Notes under the pieces: model-generated | The model's input: only the letters and a program-made list of their open reading frames with translations | Database searches by the model: none | What the model was told of the DNA's origin: nothing | In this document: positions 1 through 6,433 of the stretch, one piece after another | Layout of the letters: each line of letters starts with the position of its first letter | Numbering within the stretch: position 1 is the stretch's first letter | Assembly (NCBI GenBank): GCA_964419545.1 | Contig: CAYQQU010000115.1 | Coordinates: 1 to 11,655 of the forward strand | Length of the DNA stretch: 11,655 bases | Direction: 5' to 3' | Source of the DNA: CAYQQU01 sp964419545 | Lineage (GTDB): Bacteria > Bacteroidota > Bacteroidia > Chitinophagales > Saprospiraceae | Position numbers and translations under genes: made by a program

Positions 1-717
1 GCTGGTTTCCAGCTTGAGCTCTTGTTCGTTAATTGTGCCTGCCTCTTCAAAAAGCCCAGTTACCGCCTCCTTCAGCTTACTTTGGTTACTTTTCAACCCC
101 AAAACATAGTCCGCCTCCTGGCTTATCACCTGCTGGGCAATTGCCTTTTGGCAGCCCATCGCGTCTATGGTTATTATACAGCCACGCAGGTCCAACCATT
201 CCAAAAGCGCAGGGATAGCCGTGATCTCATTCGACTTATCCTCTGTTTTGTATTGGCCCAGGCACAATTGCAACTCGTTGCACCAAGCCTGTACCAGGTG
301 TACAGCGCTTTTGCCTCCTTCCGAGTGCGGAGTTTGCTGTTCCTTCTTAGTGGCGCTGCCGCGCAGCTTCTTTCCATCTACATTGATTACTGTGCCGTCA
401 GGCAATTTAATATCCTTTGTAGCCCAGCCAATGAAACGCTCCTCGAATGCCCGGTTATCTAAAAGCGATATTACCCGGTTGATGGTATCATGTGAGGGCG
501 TACCATTTTCATATTTGTAGAAGCCGCGAAGCCAATCTACCTTCTCGTTCCCAAAGTCAGCGATTTCCTCCCACTCCGTAAAACCGCTGACTACGGCGCT
601 AAGGGTGAGGAATAATATTTCGCCGATTGTATATTTCTTGTGCCGGTCGATCCTGAAGTCAGGAACTCCATCAAACACAGTGATCAAGCTTTGGAGCGTA
701 ACTCGGTTCTCAGTCAT
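1..717 (-). CDS. ISAs1-family DDE transposase (N-terminal part, runs off the window)
   Basis: An uninterrupted minus-strand frame of 239 codons starts at the ATG at 717 and runs off the left edge; an in-frame TAA directly precedes the ATG, so no earlier start is possible. Residues 1-100 resemble the N-terminal associated domain of ISAs1/H-repeat transposases, including YENGTPSHDTINRV at about 69-82 and LLDNRAFEERF at about 85-95. The DDE catalytic core follows: VDGKKLRGS at 113-121 supplies the first Asp (D114) and IDAMGCQ at 184-190 the second (D185), then ADYVLGLKSNQ at about 202-212. The third acidic residue lies outside the window. The visible part is intact, so the element may be active, but the 3' half and right end are unseen. 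It would cut and rejoin the ends of its own insertion sequence. Lower GC than the flanking core genes fits an acquired element. Confidence 0.9.
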   Translation of the reverse strand, partial: MTENRVTLQSLITVFDGVPDFRIDRHKKYTIGEILFLTLSAVVSGFTEWEEIADFGNEKVDWLRGFYKYENGTPSHDTINRVISLLDNRAFEERFIGWATKDIKLPDGTVINVDGKKLRGSATKKEQQTPHSEGGKSAVHLVQAWCNELQLCLGQYKTEDKSNEITAIPALLEWLDLRGCIITIDAMGCQKAIAQQVISQEADYVLGLKSNQSKLKEAVTGLFEEAGTINEQELKLETS

Positions 718-790
718 TTATTTTTTCCGACAAAGCTACCGCTTTGTTTTTATTCGGCAGTTTTATGCGTCTGCCCTTGGGGGGGCAGCC
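718..790 (-). mobile_element. Leader and presumed outer end of the ISAs1-family element
   Basis: This short non-coding stretch lies just upstream of the transposase ATG. It holds two small hairpins: CAAAGC/GCTTTG at 731-736 and 741-746, and CTGCCC/GGGCAG at 771-776 and 782-787. On the minus strand 731-738 reads TAGCTTTG, which fits the Bacteroidota -7 pattern TAnnTTTG, but no -33 TTG lies at a proper distance. The element's terminal inverted repeat probably lies near 780-792, where the minus strand reads AAGGGCTGCC. The opposite end is outside the window, so neither the inverted repeat nor a target duplication can be confirmed. Confidence 0.35.
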
Positions 791-795
791 CTTGC

Positions 796-825
796 AAAAG
801 GTCAGCCTACTGGCTTGGCCTTTTT
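796..825. terminator. Imperfect terminator-like hairpin (copy 2 of an inverted pair)
   Basis: On the plus strand AAAAGGTCAGCC (796-807) pairs with GGCTTGGCCTTTT (812-824) around a TACT loop, with one G-T pair and one bulge. A-tract and T-tract on opposite sides would allow termination in either direction. Its flanks match those of the hairpin at 871-905 in inverted orientation, so it looks like a diverged copy. No intact plus-strand gene precedes it; the insertion sequence now occupies that side. Confidence 0.6.
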
Positions 826-870
826 CCGTCACCGCCTCTCACTCGAACAAGTTCGGCTTGGCCGGTAACG

Positions 871-905
871 AAAAAAGGCCATTTCGCGATGCGAAATGAC
901 CTTTT
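871..905 (-). terminator. Rho-independent terminator of tRNA-Pro
   Basis: On the minus strand AAAAGGTCATTTCGC, the loop ATC and GCGAAATGGCCTTTT form a 15-bp stem with one G-T pair, ending in a run of six Ts. It begins about 10 bases after the tRNA-Pro 3' end, the expected place for a tRNA terminator. Confidence 0.9.
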
Positions 906-915
906 GCAAGTGCTG

Positions 916-990
916 TCGGGGCAGCAGGATTCGAACCTGCGGCCCCCTGCTCCCAAAGCAGGTGCGCTAACCGGACTGCGCTATGCCCCG
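916..990 (-). tRNA. tRNA-Pro (anticodon UGG)
   Basis: The 75-nt minus-strand sequence folds as a full cloverleaf. The acceptor is CGGGGCA/TGCCCCG with discriminator A. The D-stem is GCGC/GCGC and the anticodon stem CCTGC/GCAGG, with loop TTTGGGA. The variable loop is GGGCC, and the T-arm is GCAGG-TTCGAAT-CCTGC. The anticodon TGG followed by G37 is typical of proline. The 3' CCA is not encoded (the gene continues CAGCAC), so it must be added by tRNA nucleotidyltransferase. A strong terminator follows. Confidence 0.97.
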
Positions 991-995
991 TGTAA

Positions 996-1018
996 GGGTT
1001 TGGGTGTGGGTGTGGAGG
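996..1018. repeat. G-rich hexamer tract (GGGTTT/GGGTGT), left flank of the S23-type gene
   Basis: Plus strand: GGGTTT, GGGTGT, GGGTGT, then a degenerate GGAGG that abuts the stop codon (1019-1021) of the four-helix-bundle gene. It is the reverse complement of the AAACCC/ACACCC motif at 1492-1515 and 9556-9597. Confidence 0.8.
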
Positions 1019-1364
1019 TCACTTGCGAATTAGACTGAGGAGCATTTTGGAGATGCTCTCCGCTTGTTGGTAGAAAGCTTCGTATTGCGAAAATGGCAAT
1101 ATTCCTAGGTCTAAAAGAATTTGAAGGGTAGCTAGACATTCAAACAGAGAACTACGAGCCATTACATAGAAGCGGCGTTTATCGGCAACCGTAAAGCGCC
1201 CGGCCCCTTCTGCAATATTCAGGCCAACACTGATCGCTGACCTTTTCAGTTGGTCTTTGATGAACGGATCTACCTTACGATTGGGATCGCACAAAAAGTA
1301 AAGCACGTCCTTACGTAAACGCACGCGCTTTTTGGTAAACGGTCAATTTCTCAAAATCAAACAT
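1019..1364 (-). pseudogene. Four-helix-bundle (S23 / 23S rRNA intervening-sequence) protein gene, frameshifted
   Basis: Two overlapping minus-strand frames together give a complete protein of the S23/four-helix-bundle family. The first starts at the ATG at 1364 and encodes MFDFEKLTVYQKARAF, the usual N-terminus of the family. A single extra A (plus-strand T at 1316) then puts a stop in frame. Reading on in the next frame restores RKDVLYFL, then VGLNIAEGAGRF, the family signature, and ends at the TGA at 1019-1021. A GTG at 1324 could start the second frame, but that product would lack helix 1. Family members form small pentameric all-helical proteins and are often found inside 23S rRNA intervening sequences; their role is unknown. 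Here the gene sits between two tRNAs and is bounded by inverted hexamer tracts. It is a decayed gene unless the extra base is a sequencing error or frameshifting restores the product. Confidence 0.85.
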
Positions 1365-1491
1365 AGCGACATGAACGAGTGGTTTTCATATCACGCACTG
1401 GATTTGTCAAATGACCGCACCTCAACACCTCAAACATCCAACCTCAAAAAGAACATTCTAAAGAGTCTGTACGCGCTCCAAACAAGCTCTC
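1365..1491. other. Non-coding upstream flank of the S23-type gene
   Basis: No supported gene lies here. The stretch is AT-rich and contains a degenerate CCTC/AAAC-rich segment at about 1419-1446 (CCTCAACACCTCAAAC, then CCAACCTC) that resembles the neighbouring hexamer tract. Open frames crossing it also cross the tRNA-Ser gene and are not credible. Confidence 0.5.
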
Positions 1492-1515
1492 AAACCCAAA
1501 CCCACACCCAAACTC
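1492..1515. repeat. C-rich hexamer tract (AAACCC/ACACCC), right flank of the S23-type gene
   Basis: Plus strand: AAACCC, AAACCC, ACACCC, AAACTC. It is inverted relative to the tract at 996-1018, so the broken four-helix-bundle gene is bracketed by facing copies. The last unit ends in CTC, as does the last unit of the tract at 9556-9597. Confidence 0.8.
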
Positions 1516-1524
1516 TTTTCCAAG

Positions 1525-1613
1525 CGGTGACGGCGGGATTCGAACCCGCGGTACCCCGTTCAGAGTACGCCAGTTTAGCAAACTGGTGGTTTCAGCCACT
1601 CACCCACGTCACC
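1525..1613 (-). tRNA. tRNA-Ser (anticodon GCU)
   Basis: The 89-nt minus-strand sequence folds as a class II tRNA. The acceptor is GGTGACG/CGTCACC with discriminator G. The D-stem is GGT/ACC and the anticodon stem CCAGT/ACTGG, with loop TTGCTAA (anticodon GCT). A 20-nt variable region forms a GTACTC/GGGTAC helix, and the T-arm is GCGGG-TTCGAAT-CCCGC. The long variable arm, G discriminator and GCT anticodon identify the serine tRNA reading AGC/AGU. CCA is not encoded. Confidence 0.97.
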
Positions 1614-1757
1614 GGATAGAACTGAATAAGGTAGAACGCCCGCCAAAACTCGGGGGAGTGAAGGCGGCCGTGTACCGTTAAAAAGTTGTGTGCCGATTCT
1701 TCCCATCGTTTGGGAAAGAAGCCCTTCTTTTCAGGGCGAATGCAAAATTAGAGAAAG

Positions 1758-1782
1758 GCGCCCGCTTATGCAAGGCGGGCGT
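1758..1782. terminator. GC-rich hairpin with T-run (terminator-like)
   Basis: CGCCCGC (1759-1765) pairs perfectly with GCGGGCG (1775-1781) around a 9-nt loop. On the plus strand a run of six Ts follows at 1786-1791; on the minus strand the downstream side is CTTTCTC. It probably backs up termination of dnaA, although the better T-run is on the plus side. Confidence 0.55.
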
Positions 1783-1813
1783 TGGTTTTTTCCATACGTC
1801 CATTGGATAAAGG

Positions 1814-1839
1814 GCCGGGAAAGGCAAAAAGTTCCCGGC
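1814..1839 (-). terminator. Hairpin directly downstream of dnaA
   Basis: On the minus strand GCCGGGAA and TTCCCGGC form an 8-bp perfect stem with a 10-nt loop, starting 4 bases after the dnaA stop codon. Only a weak pyrimidine run (CCTTTAT) follows, so it may stabilise the 3' end or act as a weak terminator. Confidence 0.5.
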
Positions 1840-1843
1840 TCGT

Positions 1844-3268
1844 TCATTTATCGTTCAGGCTCAACTTAATTTTCTTTTCCAGGTCGTCGACGGTCTCTTT
1901 GAAGATGGCGTCGGTCTCCATGAGGTCCTGCACGGTTTTGCAGGAGTAGATGACGGTGCTGTGGTCGCGGCCGCCGAAGGTTTCGCCGATGGCTTTGAGC
2001 GACTTGTCGGTCAGGTTTTTGGCCAGGTACATCGACAGTTGGCGGGCGATCACTACCTGCCGCTTGCGGGTTTTGCCCTGCAGGCGGTCGACCGGCATGC
2101 TGAAGTGTTCGGCCACCAGTTGCTGGATGAACTCGACGGTGATCTCGCGGTTCAGCTCCGAGACGAAGTTGCGCACCACCTCCTTGGCCAGGTCCATATC
2201 GATCTCGCGGCGGTTGAGCGACGACTGGGCGATCAGCGACACCAGTACGCCTTCCAGTTCGCGGATGTTGCTTTTGATGTTGAAGCTGATGAACTCCAGT
2301 ACGTCGTGCGGCAGCTCGATGCCTTCGCGGCTCATCTTGGCCTCCAGGATGGCCCGGCGCGTCTCCAGGTCGGGCGCCTGCAGGTCGGCCGAGAGGCCCC
2401 ACTTGAAGCGGGAGATCAGGCGTTCCTGCATGCCGTCCAGGTCTTTCGGCGGCCGGTCGGACGTCAGGATGATCTGCTTGCCGTTCTGATGCAGCTGGTT
2501 GAAAATGTGGAAGAAGATCTCCTGCGTTTTCTGTTTATTGGCCAGAAACTGAATATCGTCGACAATGAGCACGTCGATGAGCTGGTAAAAGTTGACGAAG
2601 TCATTGACGGCGTTATTCTTGATCGATTGAATGATCTGGTTGGTGAAATTCTCCGAAGAGACGTATAGCACCTGCTTCCCCGGGAAGCGGTCGACCACCT
2701 CGTTGCCCACGGCCTGCGCCAGGTGCGTCTTGCCGAGGCCCACCTCGCCGAAGATGACCAGCGGGTTGAACGACGTCTCGCCCGGTTTTTTGGCGATAGC
2801 CAGGCCGGCGGATCGCGCCAGCCGGTTGCAGTCGCCTTCGATGTAATAACTAAAGGTGTACTGCGGGTTGAGCATGGGGTCGATCTTCACCTTCCGGATA
2901 CCCGGAATGACAAAGGGGTTTTTGATGCTCTCCGTGTCTACCATACCCGGTGTCCCGTTATCGCTGCGGCGCTGCCCTTTCGAGGTGGCTTCCACGGCGC
3001 TCTGCTGGCGGCGCAGGCTCATCAGAATCTGATATTCCAGCCGGCCGCGGTCGCCGAGCTCTTTACGGATGGTGGTTTTCAGCAAATTGACATAATGCTC
3101 TTCCAGCCATTCGTAGAAGAATTTGTTGGGCACCTGAATCGTAAGGGCGTTGTTTTCCAAACGCACGGGCTTAATGGGTTCGAACCAGGTTTTGTAGCTC
3201 TGTTGATTTACGTTTTTGCGAATAAACTGCAAACAGTTATCCCAGACTGTAGCATGATCTCTAACCAT
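1844..3268 (-). CDS. dnaA: Chromosomal replication initiator protein DnaA
   Basis: A 474-residue protein of full family length that binds DnaA boxes, forms an ATP-dependent filament at the origin and opens the duplex. Domain I (1-85) carries WDNCLQFIRKNVNQQSYKTWF, with the conserved Trp and the segment that contacts DnaB and regulators; 86-115 is the variable linker. AAA+ domain III follows: Walker A GEVGLGKT at 174-181, Walker B VLIVDDIQF at 233-241, sensor 1 LTSDRPP at 268-274, the arginine-finger segment ERLISRF ending at 288, and sensor 2 NIRELEG at 334-340. Domain IV ends in the DNA-binding signature GRDHSTVIY at 433-441. Walker A has Glu where many homologues have Gly at its second position; this should be tolerated. 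The ATG at 3268 gives the standard N-terminus. The gene appears monocistronic, and dnaN and gyrB are not adjacent. Confidence 0.98.
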   Translation of the reverse strand: MVRDHATVWDNCLQFIRKNVNQQSYKTWFEPIKPVRLENNALTIQVPNKFFYEWLEEHYVNLLKTTIRKELGDRGRLEYQILMSLRRQQSAVEATSKGQRRSDNGTPGMVDTESIKNPFVIPGIRKVKIDPMLNPQYTFSYYIEGDCNRLARSAGLAIAKKPGETSFNPLVIFGEVGLGKTHLAQAVGNEVVDRFPGKQVLYVSSENFTNQIIQSIKNNAVNDFVNFYQLIDVLIVDDIQFLANKQKTQEIFFHIFNQLHQNGKQIILTSDRPPKDLDGMQERLISRFKWGLSADLQAPDLETRRAILEAKMSREGIELPHDVLEFISFNIKSNIRELEGVLVSLIAQSSLNRREIDMDLAKEVVRNFVSELNREITVEFIQQLVAEHFSMPVDRLQGKTRKRQVVIARQLSMYLAKNLTDKSLKAIGETFGGRDHSTVIYSCKTVQDLMETDAIFKETVDDLEKKIKLSLNDK

Positions 3269-3691
3269 TCTCCAGTTAATTTTGCCCTAATGGCAGATTA
3301 ACAAATTGCTTTCGGTAATAAACACCTTGGTTGTAACGAAGAGTATCAGTAAGTTAGAGACAAGGATGCACCCTGGGTGAATCTCTGAAAGGATCTCCAG
3401 ATGTTAGTTTGTTCAACCGATTTCATTAGCGAAGGATTACAAAGATGAGAAAAAATTTTAAATCCCGAAATGGGGAGGCCGGATTTTGTGGTATATTTTT
3501 TTCGATAATTTCATTTTGGGGTAATTTGTCATCTTTTTGCTGATTTTAAGTGGCGTTGTCTTTTTTTTGAACAGCCCCTGAAAATTAGGGATTTAGAGAA
3601 AAAATGTAAGCGTGTTGTTGGGAAGGGCTTTGGTTAACAGGGTATTTGAGAGCTTCCAGAGGTATTTTGGTCCCATGCTTCGGGTCATTCG
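3269..3691. other. AT-rich intergenic region upstream of dnaA
   Basis: No coding frame here is credible. It must hold the dnaA promoter on the minus strand, but no clear TTG/TAnnTTTG pair was found. About 3440-3620 is AT-rich with several T-tracts. A small palindrome CACCC-T-GGGTG lies at about 3370-3380. No sequence matches the DnaA box TTATCCACA closely; the nearest look-alike, TTATCCCAG, lies inside the dnaA reading frame. An origin cannot be claimed from this. The left part (to about 3691) follows the 3' end of the next minus-strand gene, and no strong terminator was seen there. Confidence 0.5.
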
Positions 3692-5083
3692 TCACTGCAA
3701 CTGGCGCATCAGCCAACTGCGTTCGCTGAGCATTTTGGTGTCCTGAATCCTTTCGAGCAAGGTCGAACGGGATACGTTGTCGCGCTGTAATTGCCCGAGC
3801 AGCGCGATGAAATTCTGGTAAGGGGCCTTGATCTGCCGCGGAAGCTGCCGGTTGCGCTGTAAATACAGGCGGAAGGAAGACAGCAGGGAGAGCAGGGCTT
3901 CTTCGGCTTCTGTTTCGTAGTAGATTTTCAGGAGCATGACCTTGGCGCCGAGGCTGTAGTGGATGTCGGAAAACTCGACTTTATTGAGGTGCTCGAACGC
4001 ATTGGAGAAGTCGCGCCGGTGATAATAAAGGTCGGCCAGGTTGAAATGGAACGCATCGTCCTGCTGCTTTTGGGGCAACTGCCCGGCGTAACGGGTGATA
4101 AAGGATTCGACCCAGTCGAACTGCTCTAGCCCGAGCCCCAGCTTGACCATGTTCTTGAACGTCCAGGGCGACAGCCGGCCGCCGTCGAGCAGGGCGCCGT
4201 GCTCCAGGCCTTCGCGGTAGAGGGCCATGAGCAGGGTGGCGTAGCGTTTTTCGCCGTAGCGCAGTTGCTGAATACAATAGTTGATGGCGAAATAGTACAG
4301 GTCGCGTTGCTCCGCCGGCGAAAAGACGGACCGGTGCTCGCGCAGGGCTTCCCGAAATGAATTGAAATGGGTGTCGGCCGGCGCCTCGGTCAGCAGCACC
4401 AGCAGACGGTAATAAAGGTCGACCGCCGGCACGGTCCGGAAATCGCCGCCGGCCAGGTATTGCTTGAGCTCGTCGACCATGCGCCGGTCGTACGCGCCGG
4501 TGATGATCTTCTGGCGGTCAATCATCGCGCAGAGGAACTTGAGCTTTTTGGTGAGAAAAAAAGCCTCCAGGCTGTCGCTGGCGGCCTGCAGAGCGGGGTC
4601 GAAACGGCGTACCTGCCGGCTCTCGAAGTGGCGCTCGCTTACTTCGTCCAGCAGGTAGCGCTGCAGCCAGTACTCTTCATCCCGCTCCGGAAACTGCTGC
4701 AATTGCCGGCGGGCGCGCCGCAGCGCGTGGGCGTAAGGCTTCTCCAGACGACGGTCGACGCATTCCCGGAGCAGCATATAATCCGCCAATACCCCTTCGG
4801 CTTCAAAGCGGCGGACCGCCAGAAAGCGTTCCGCCAGCTGCTGAAGCTCGCTCAGCTGGTGGTTGAAGGCGCGTTCGTCGTACGGCGCACCCGGCGCCCA
4901 TTCTTCGTACAATTGGGCGCGCTCCGGCAATGCGCTCTGCTGAAGCTTGCTGCGCAACAGCCGGGCCAACCCCGCCAGTTCGTCCCGGCGATTGAAGTAA
5001 GGGGAGGATAAAAAAGTGAGAAACGACCGCCATTCGTAACCCGAAAAAGAAGACAATAAGGCAATTAACTTACTTTTTTCCAT
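3692..5083 (-). CDS. Uncharacterised helical protein of a Bacteroidota family
   Basis: A 463-residue protein without signal peptide or membrane segment, so probably cytoplasmic. The N-terminus (FSGYEWRSFLTFLSSPYFNRRDELAGL at about 13-39) fits a pattern I recognise from unnamed Bacteroidota proteins: a short helix, an aromatic-rich segment, then SPYFNR followed by a Leu-rich helix. The rest is rich in Leu, Arg, Gln and Glu, with helical heptads. Tetratricopeptide-like segments occur toward the C-terminus, such as FNLADLYYHRRDFSNAFEHL near residues 350-370. This suggests an alpha-solenoid that mediates protein contacts. No catalytic motif is seen and no function can be assigned. It is divergent from the secreted operon at 5292 and separated from dnaA by 423 bp, so neither neighbour indicates a role. 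The ATG at 5083 is the natural start, since the conserved N-terminus begins directly after it. Confidence 0.85.
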   Translation of the reverse strand: MEKSKLIALLSSFSGYEWRSFLTFLSSPYFNRRDELAGLARLLRSKLQQSALPERAQLYEEWAPGAPYDERAFNHQLSELQQLAERFLAVRRFEAEGVLADYMLLRECVDRRLEKPYAHALRRARRQLQQFPERDEEYWLQRYLLDEVSERHFESRQVRRFDPALQAASDSLEAFFLTKKLKFLCAMIDRQKIITGAYDRRMVDELKQYLAGGDFRTVPAVDLYYRLLVLLTEAPADTHFNSFREALREHRSVFSPAEQRDLYYFAINYCIQQLRYGEKRYATLLMALYREGLEHGALLDGGRLSPWTFKNMVKLGLGLEQFDWVESFITRYAGQLPQKQQDDAFHFNLADLYYHRRDFSNAFEHLNKVEFSDIHYSLGAKVMLLKIYYETEAEEALLSLLSSFRLYLQRNRQLPRQIKAPYQNFIALLGQLQRDNVSRSTLLERIQDTKMLSERSWLMRQLQ

Positions 5084-5212
5084 GATGCCGCGCGCTTATT
5101 TGCTCAGAGTTTTTCCGGTAAAAGTTAGCTAGAGTGGATTTCAATTATTTGATTAAAAACAACTTACACATATAAGCCTGTCTTTTTGTCCTGATAAATC
5201 TAAAAAAAAGAA

Positions 5213-5244
5213 ATTGAAGCCCCCCGCTTTTCCCCCTACATTTG
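5213..5244 (+). promoter_or_regulatory. Bacteroidota-type sigma-A promoter of the secreted-protein operon
   Basis: The -33 element ATTG at 5213-5216 is followed by 20 nt and a perfect -7 element TACATTTG (TAnnTTTG) at 5237-5244. Spacing and sequence match the known primary promoter of this phylum. Transcription would start near 5250, giving a leader of about 40 nt before the ATG at 5292. The promoter occupies the site of the in-frame TTG at 5214, which excludes that TTG as the start. Confidence 0.75.
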
Positions 5245-5291
5245 AACCAGAAACCGGGAAAAAGCCCGACACACGGCAAAAAAATCCGACC

Positions 5292-6398
5292 ATGCACCGT
5301 CTGCTTTATCTACTTATCTTAACCCTGCTGATCGCAGCGCCGCTCCTGGTCCGGGCGCAAGTCTTCCCCGGTGACGCCGACAATAACGGCCGGGTGGAGC
5401 ACTACGATCTGCTGCCTATCGGCTATGCGTTCGGCGCCGTCGGCCCGGCGCGGCTGGACGCCGAGATCGAATTTGAAGAACAGAACGTGGCCCTGGCCTG
5501 GAGTCAGAACTTTCCCGGCGGCCTCAATTACGCCTATGCCGACGCCAACGGCAACGGCTTGGTCGAGATCGGCGATTTTCTGGCCGTCCACCTCAATTAC
5601 GATAACGCTCAGGCGGTGGTCGACGAAGTGACGGCGCCGGGCGGCTCGCCCGGATTTGATCCCGGATTTCAGTTTGACGTGACCAGCCTGCCCGCCGGTA
5701 TTTCCCAGGGACAACTGCTGGAAATTCCCATTCGACTAGGGAGCACCCTGCAGCCGGTATCGCTTTGCGGCTTTACCTTCGACCTGGAATACGACAACGA
5801 ATACGTGCGGTCGCTGCAGCTTTCTTTCACAGGTTCCTGGCTGGGCGGGAGCAACAATGCTTTATTTTTCTTTCAGCGTACCAAACACGATTTCGCTACT
5901 TCCACTGTCTCCGCGGCGCAAACGCGCTTCGGCCCGAACCCGGTTACCGGTTTCGGCGAGGTGGGCCGCTTGTCTATCGTCATCGAAGACGACCTGATCG
6001 GCCTGCTGCCCGCCGATATGGACAGCACCACGGTGAAGTTGCGCCTGCGGGCCGGGCCGGCGGTGGACGGCGACTTTCATTTGGTGCCGCTCGTTTCCGA
6101 TTCCATAGAACTGACGATCTATCATCCGGATTACCTGCTAAGCGCCGTCGATCAGGAGATTACGGACCGATCGCTGCGACTATTTCCCAATCCCGCCGCT
6201 GACCACGTGTGGCTGCAACTGAACCGGTCCTGGCAGTCGGTGGCCTTGTTCGATCCGCTCGGCCGCTGCCGCTACCGGCGCGATTACGACGGCCGCCAGC
6301 AGCTGAGGCTGGAGCTCCGGGAGCTGCCCCCCGGCCTGTACCTGATCCGGTTGCGGGGCCCGGATTACCTCGTCACCCGCACATTGATCGTAGAGTAA
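5292..6398 (+). CDS. Secreted dockerin-like/cohesin-like protein with T9SS sorting domain
   Basis: A 368-residue exported protein. A signal peptide (1-23, LLYLLILTLLIAAPLLVRAQ) directs Sec export. Two EF-hand-type calcium loops of the dockerin kind follow: DADNNGRVEHYD (28-39) and DANGNGLVEIGD (84-95), each with Asp/Asn at positions 1, 3, 5 and Asp at 12. Residues about 128-278 look like a beta-sandwich with cohesin-like features: QGQLLEIPIRL at about 139-149, GFTFDLEYDNEYV at about 160-172, and a GFGEVGRLSIVIED segment at about 220-233. The C-terminus (295-368) is a type A T9SS sorting domain (LFPNPAADHVWLQL, then PPGLYLIRL), so the protein should cross the outer membrane and be anchored or released at the surface. 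The start at 5292 is preferred because it opens the signal peptide and follows the promoter. It lies 35 bp before the next secreted gene and is probably cotranscribed with it. The binding target is unknown. Confidence 0.88.
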   Translation: MHRLLYLLILTLLIAAPLLVRAQVFPGDADNNGRVEHYDLLPIGYAFGAVGPARLDAEIEFEEQNVALAWSQNFPGGLNYAYADANGNGLVEIGDFLAVHLNYDNAQAVVDEVTAPGGSPGFDPGFQFDVTSLPAGISQGQLLEIPIRLGSTLQPVSLCGFTFDLEYDNEYVRSLQLSFTGSWLGGSNNALFFFQRTKHDFATSTVSAAQTRFGPNPVTGFGEVGRLSIVIEDDLIGLLPADMDSTTVKLRLRAGPAVDGDFHLVPLVSDSIELTIYHPDYLLSAVDQEITDRSLRLFPNPAADHVWLQLNRSWQSVALFDPLGRCRYRRDYDGRQQLRLELRELPPGLYLIRLRGPDYLVTRTLIVE

Positions 6399-6433
6399 AC
6401 ACCATTTTTTATCATACTACAAGTCAAGCAAAA

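Larger units (their letters stand above)
791..910. repeat. 120-bp inverted duplication of a terminator module
   Basis: The 14-mer CTTGCAAAAGGTCA at 791-804 recurs as a perfect inverted copy at 897-910. The inner arms also match: TGGCCTTTTTCCGTCACCG at 816-834 against the reverse complement of 863-881, with 2 differences in 19. Only the hairpin interiors differ (805-815 against 882-896). The whole stretch is therefore two head-to-head copies of one terminator module that were either duplicated or brought together. Confidence 0.75.
1614..1843. other. Intergenic region between tRNA-Ser and dnaA, rich in hairpins
   Basis: No gene was found. Besides the two hairpins listed separately (1758-1782 and 1814-1839), there is an imperfect stem at 1697-1720 (TTCTTCCCA against TGGGAAAGAA, one bulge) and a GCCCT/AGGGC stem at 1721-1737. 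Together they probably end dnaA transcription before the tRNA-Ser gene. The tRNA-Ser promoter must lie just right of 1613; only a weak -7-like TACCTTAT (minus strand, 1626-1633) is visible. Confidence 0.5.

Noticed and set aside
844..855. CGAAC-AA-GTTCG palindrome resembling a tRNA T-loop remnant
   Set aside because: The flanking bases do not pair as a T-stem and no acceptor or anticodon arm can be found.
640..1038. A 132-codon plus-strand frame
   Set aside because: It runs through the insertion-sequence leader, two terminator hairpins and the whole antisense of tRNA-Pro.
1332..1619. A 95-codon plus-strand frame
   Set aside because: It crosses a hexamer tract and the antisense of tRNA-Ser, and no domain is visible.
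1961..2668. A 235-codon open frame on the plus strand within dnaA
   Set aside because: It is antisense to conserved AAA+ motifs of dnaA and results from codon bias.
3226..3245. TTATCCCAG as a DnaA box
   Set aside because: It differs from TTATCCACA in the critical 3' half, stands alone, and lies inside dnaA coding sequence.
5214..5291. N-terminal extension of the dockerin-like protein from the TTG at 5214
   Set aside because: The TTG is part of the -33 promoter element, and the extension would bury the signal peptide.
6209..6433. N-terminal extension of the PKD/Kazal protein into the preceding gene
   Set aside because: The extension is a frame-shadow of the sorting domain upstream; the signal peptide starts at the ATG at 6434.
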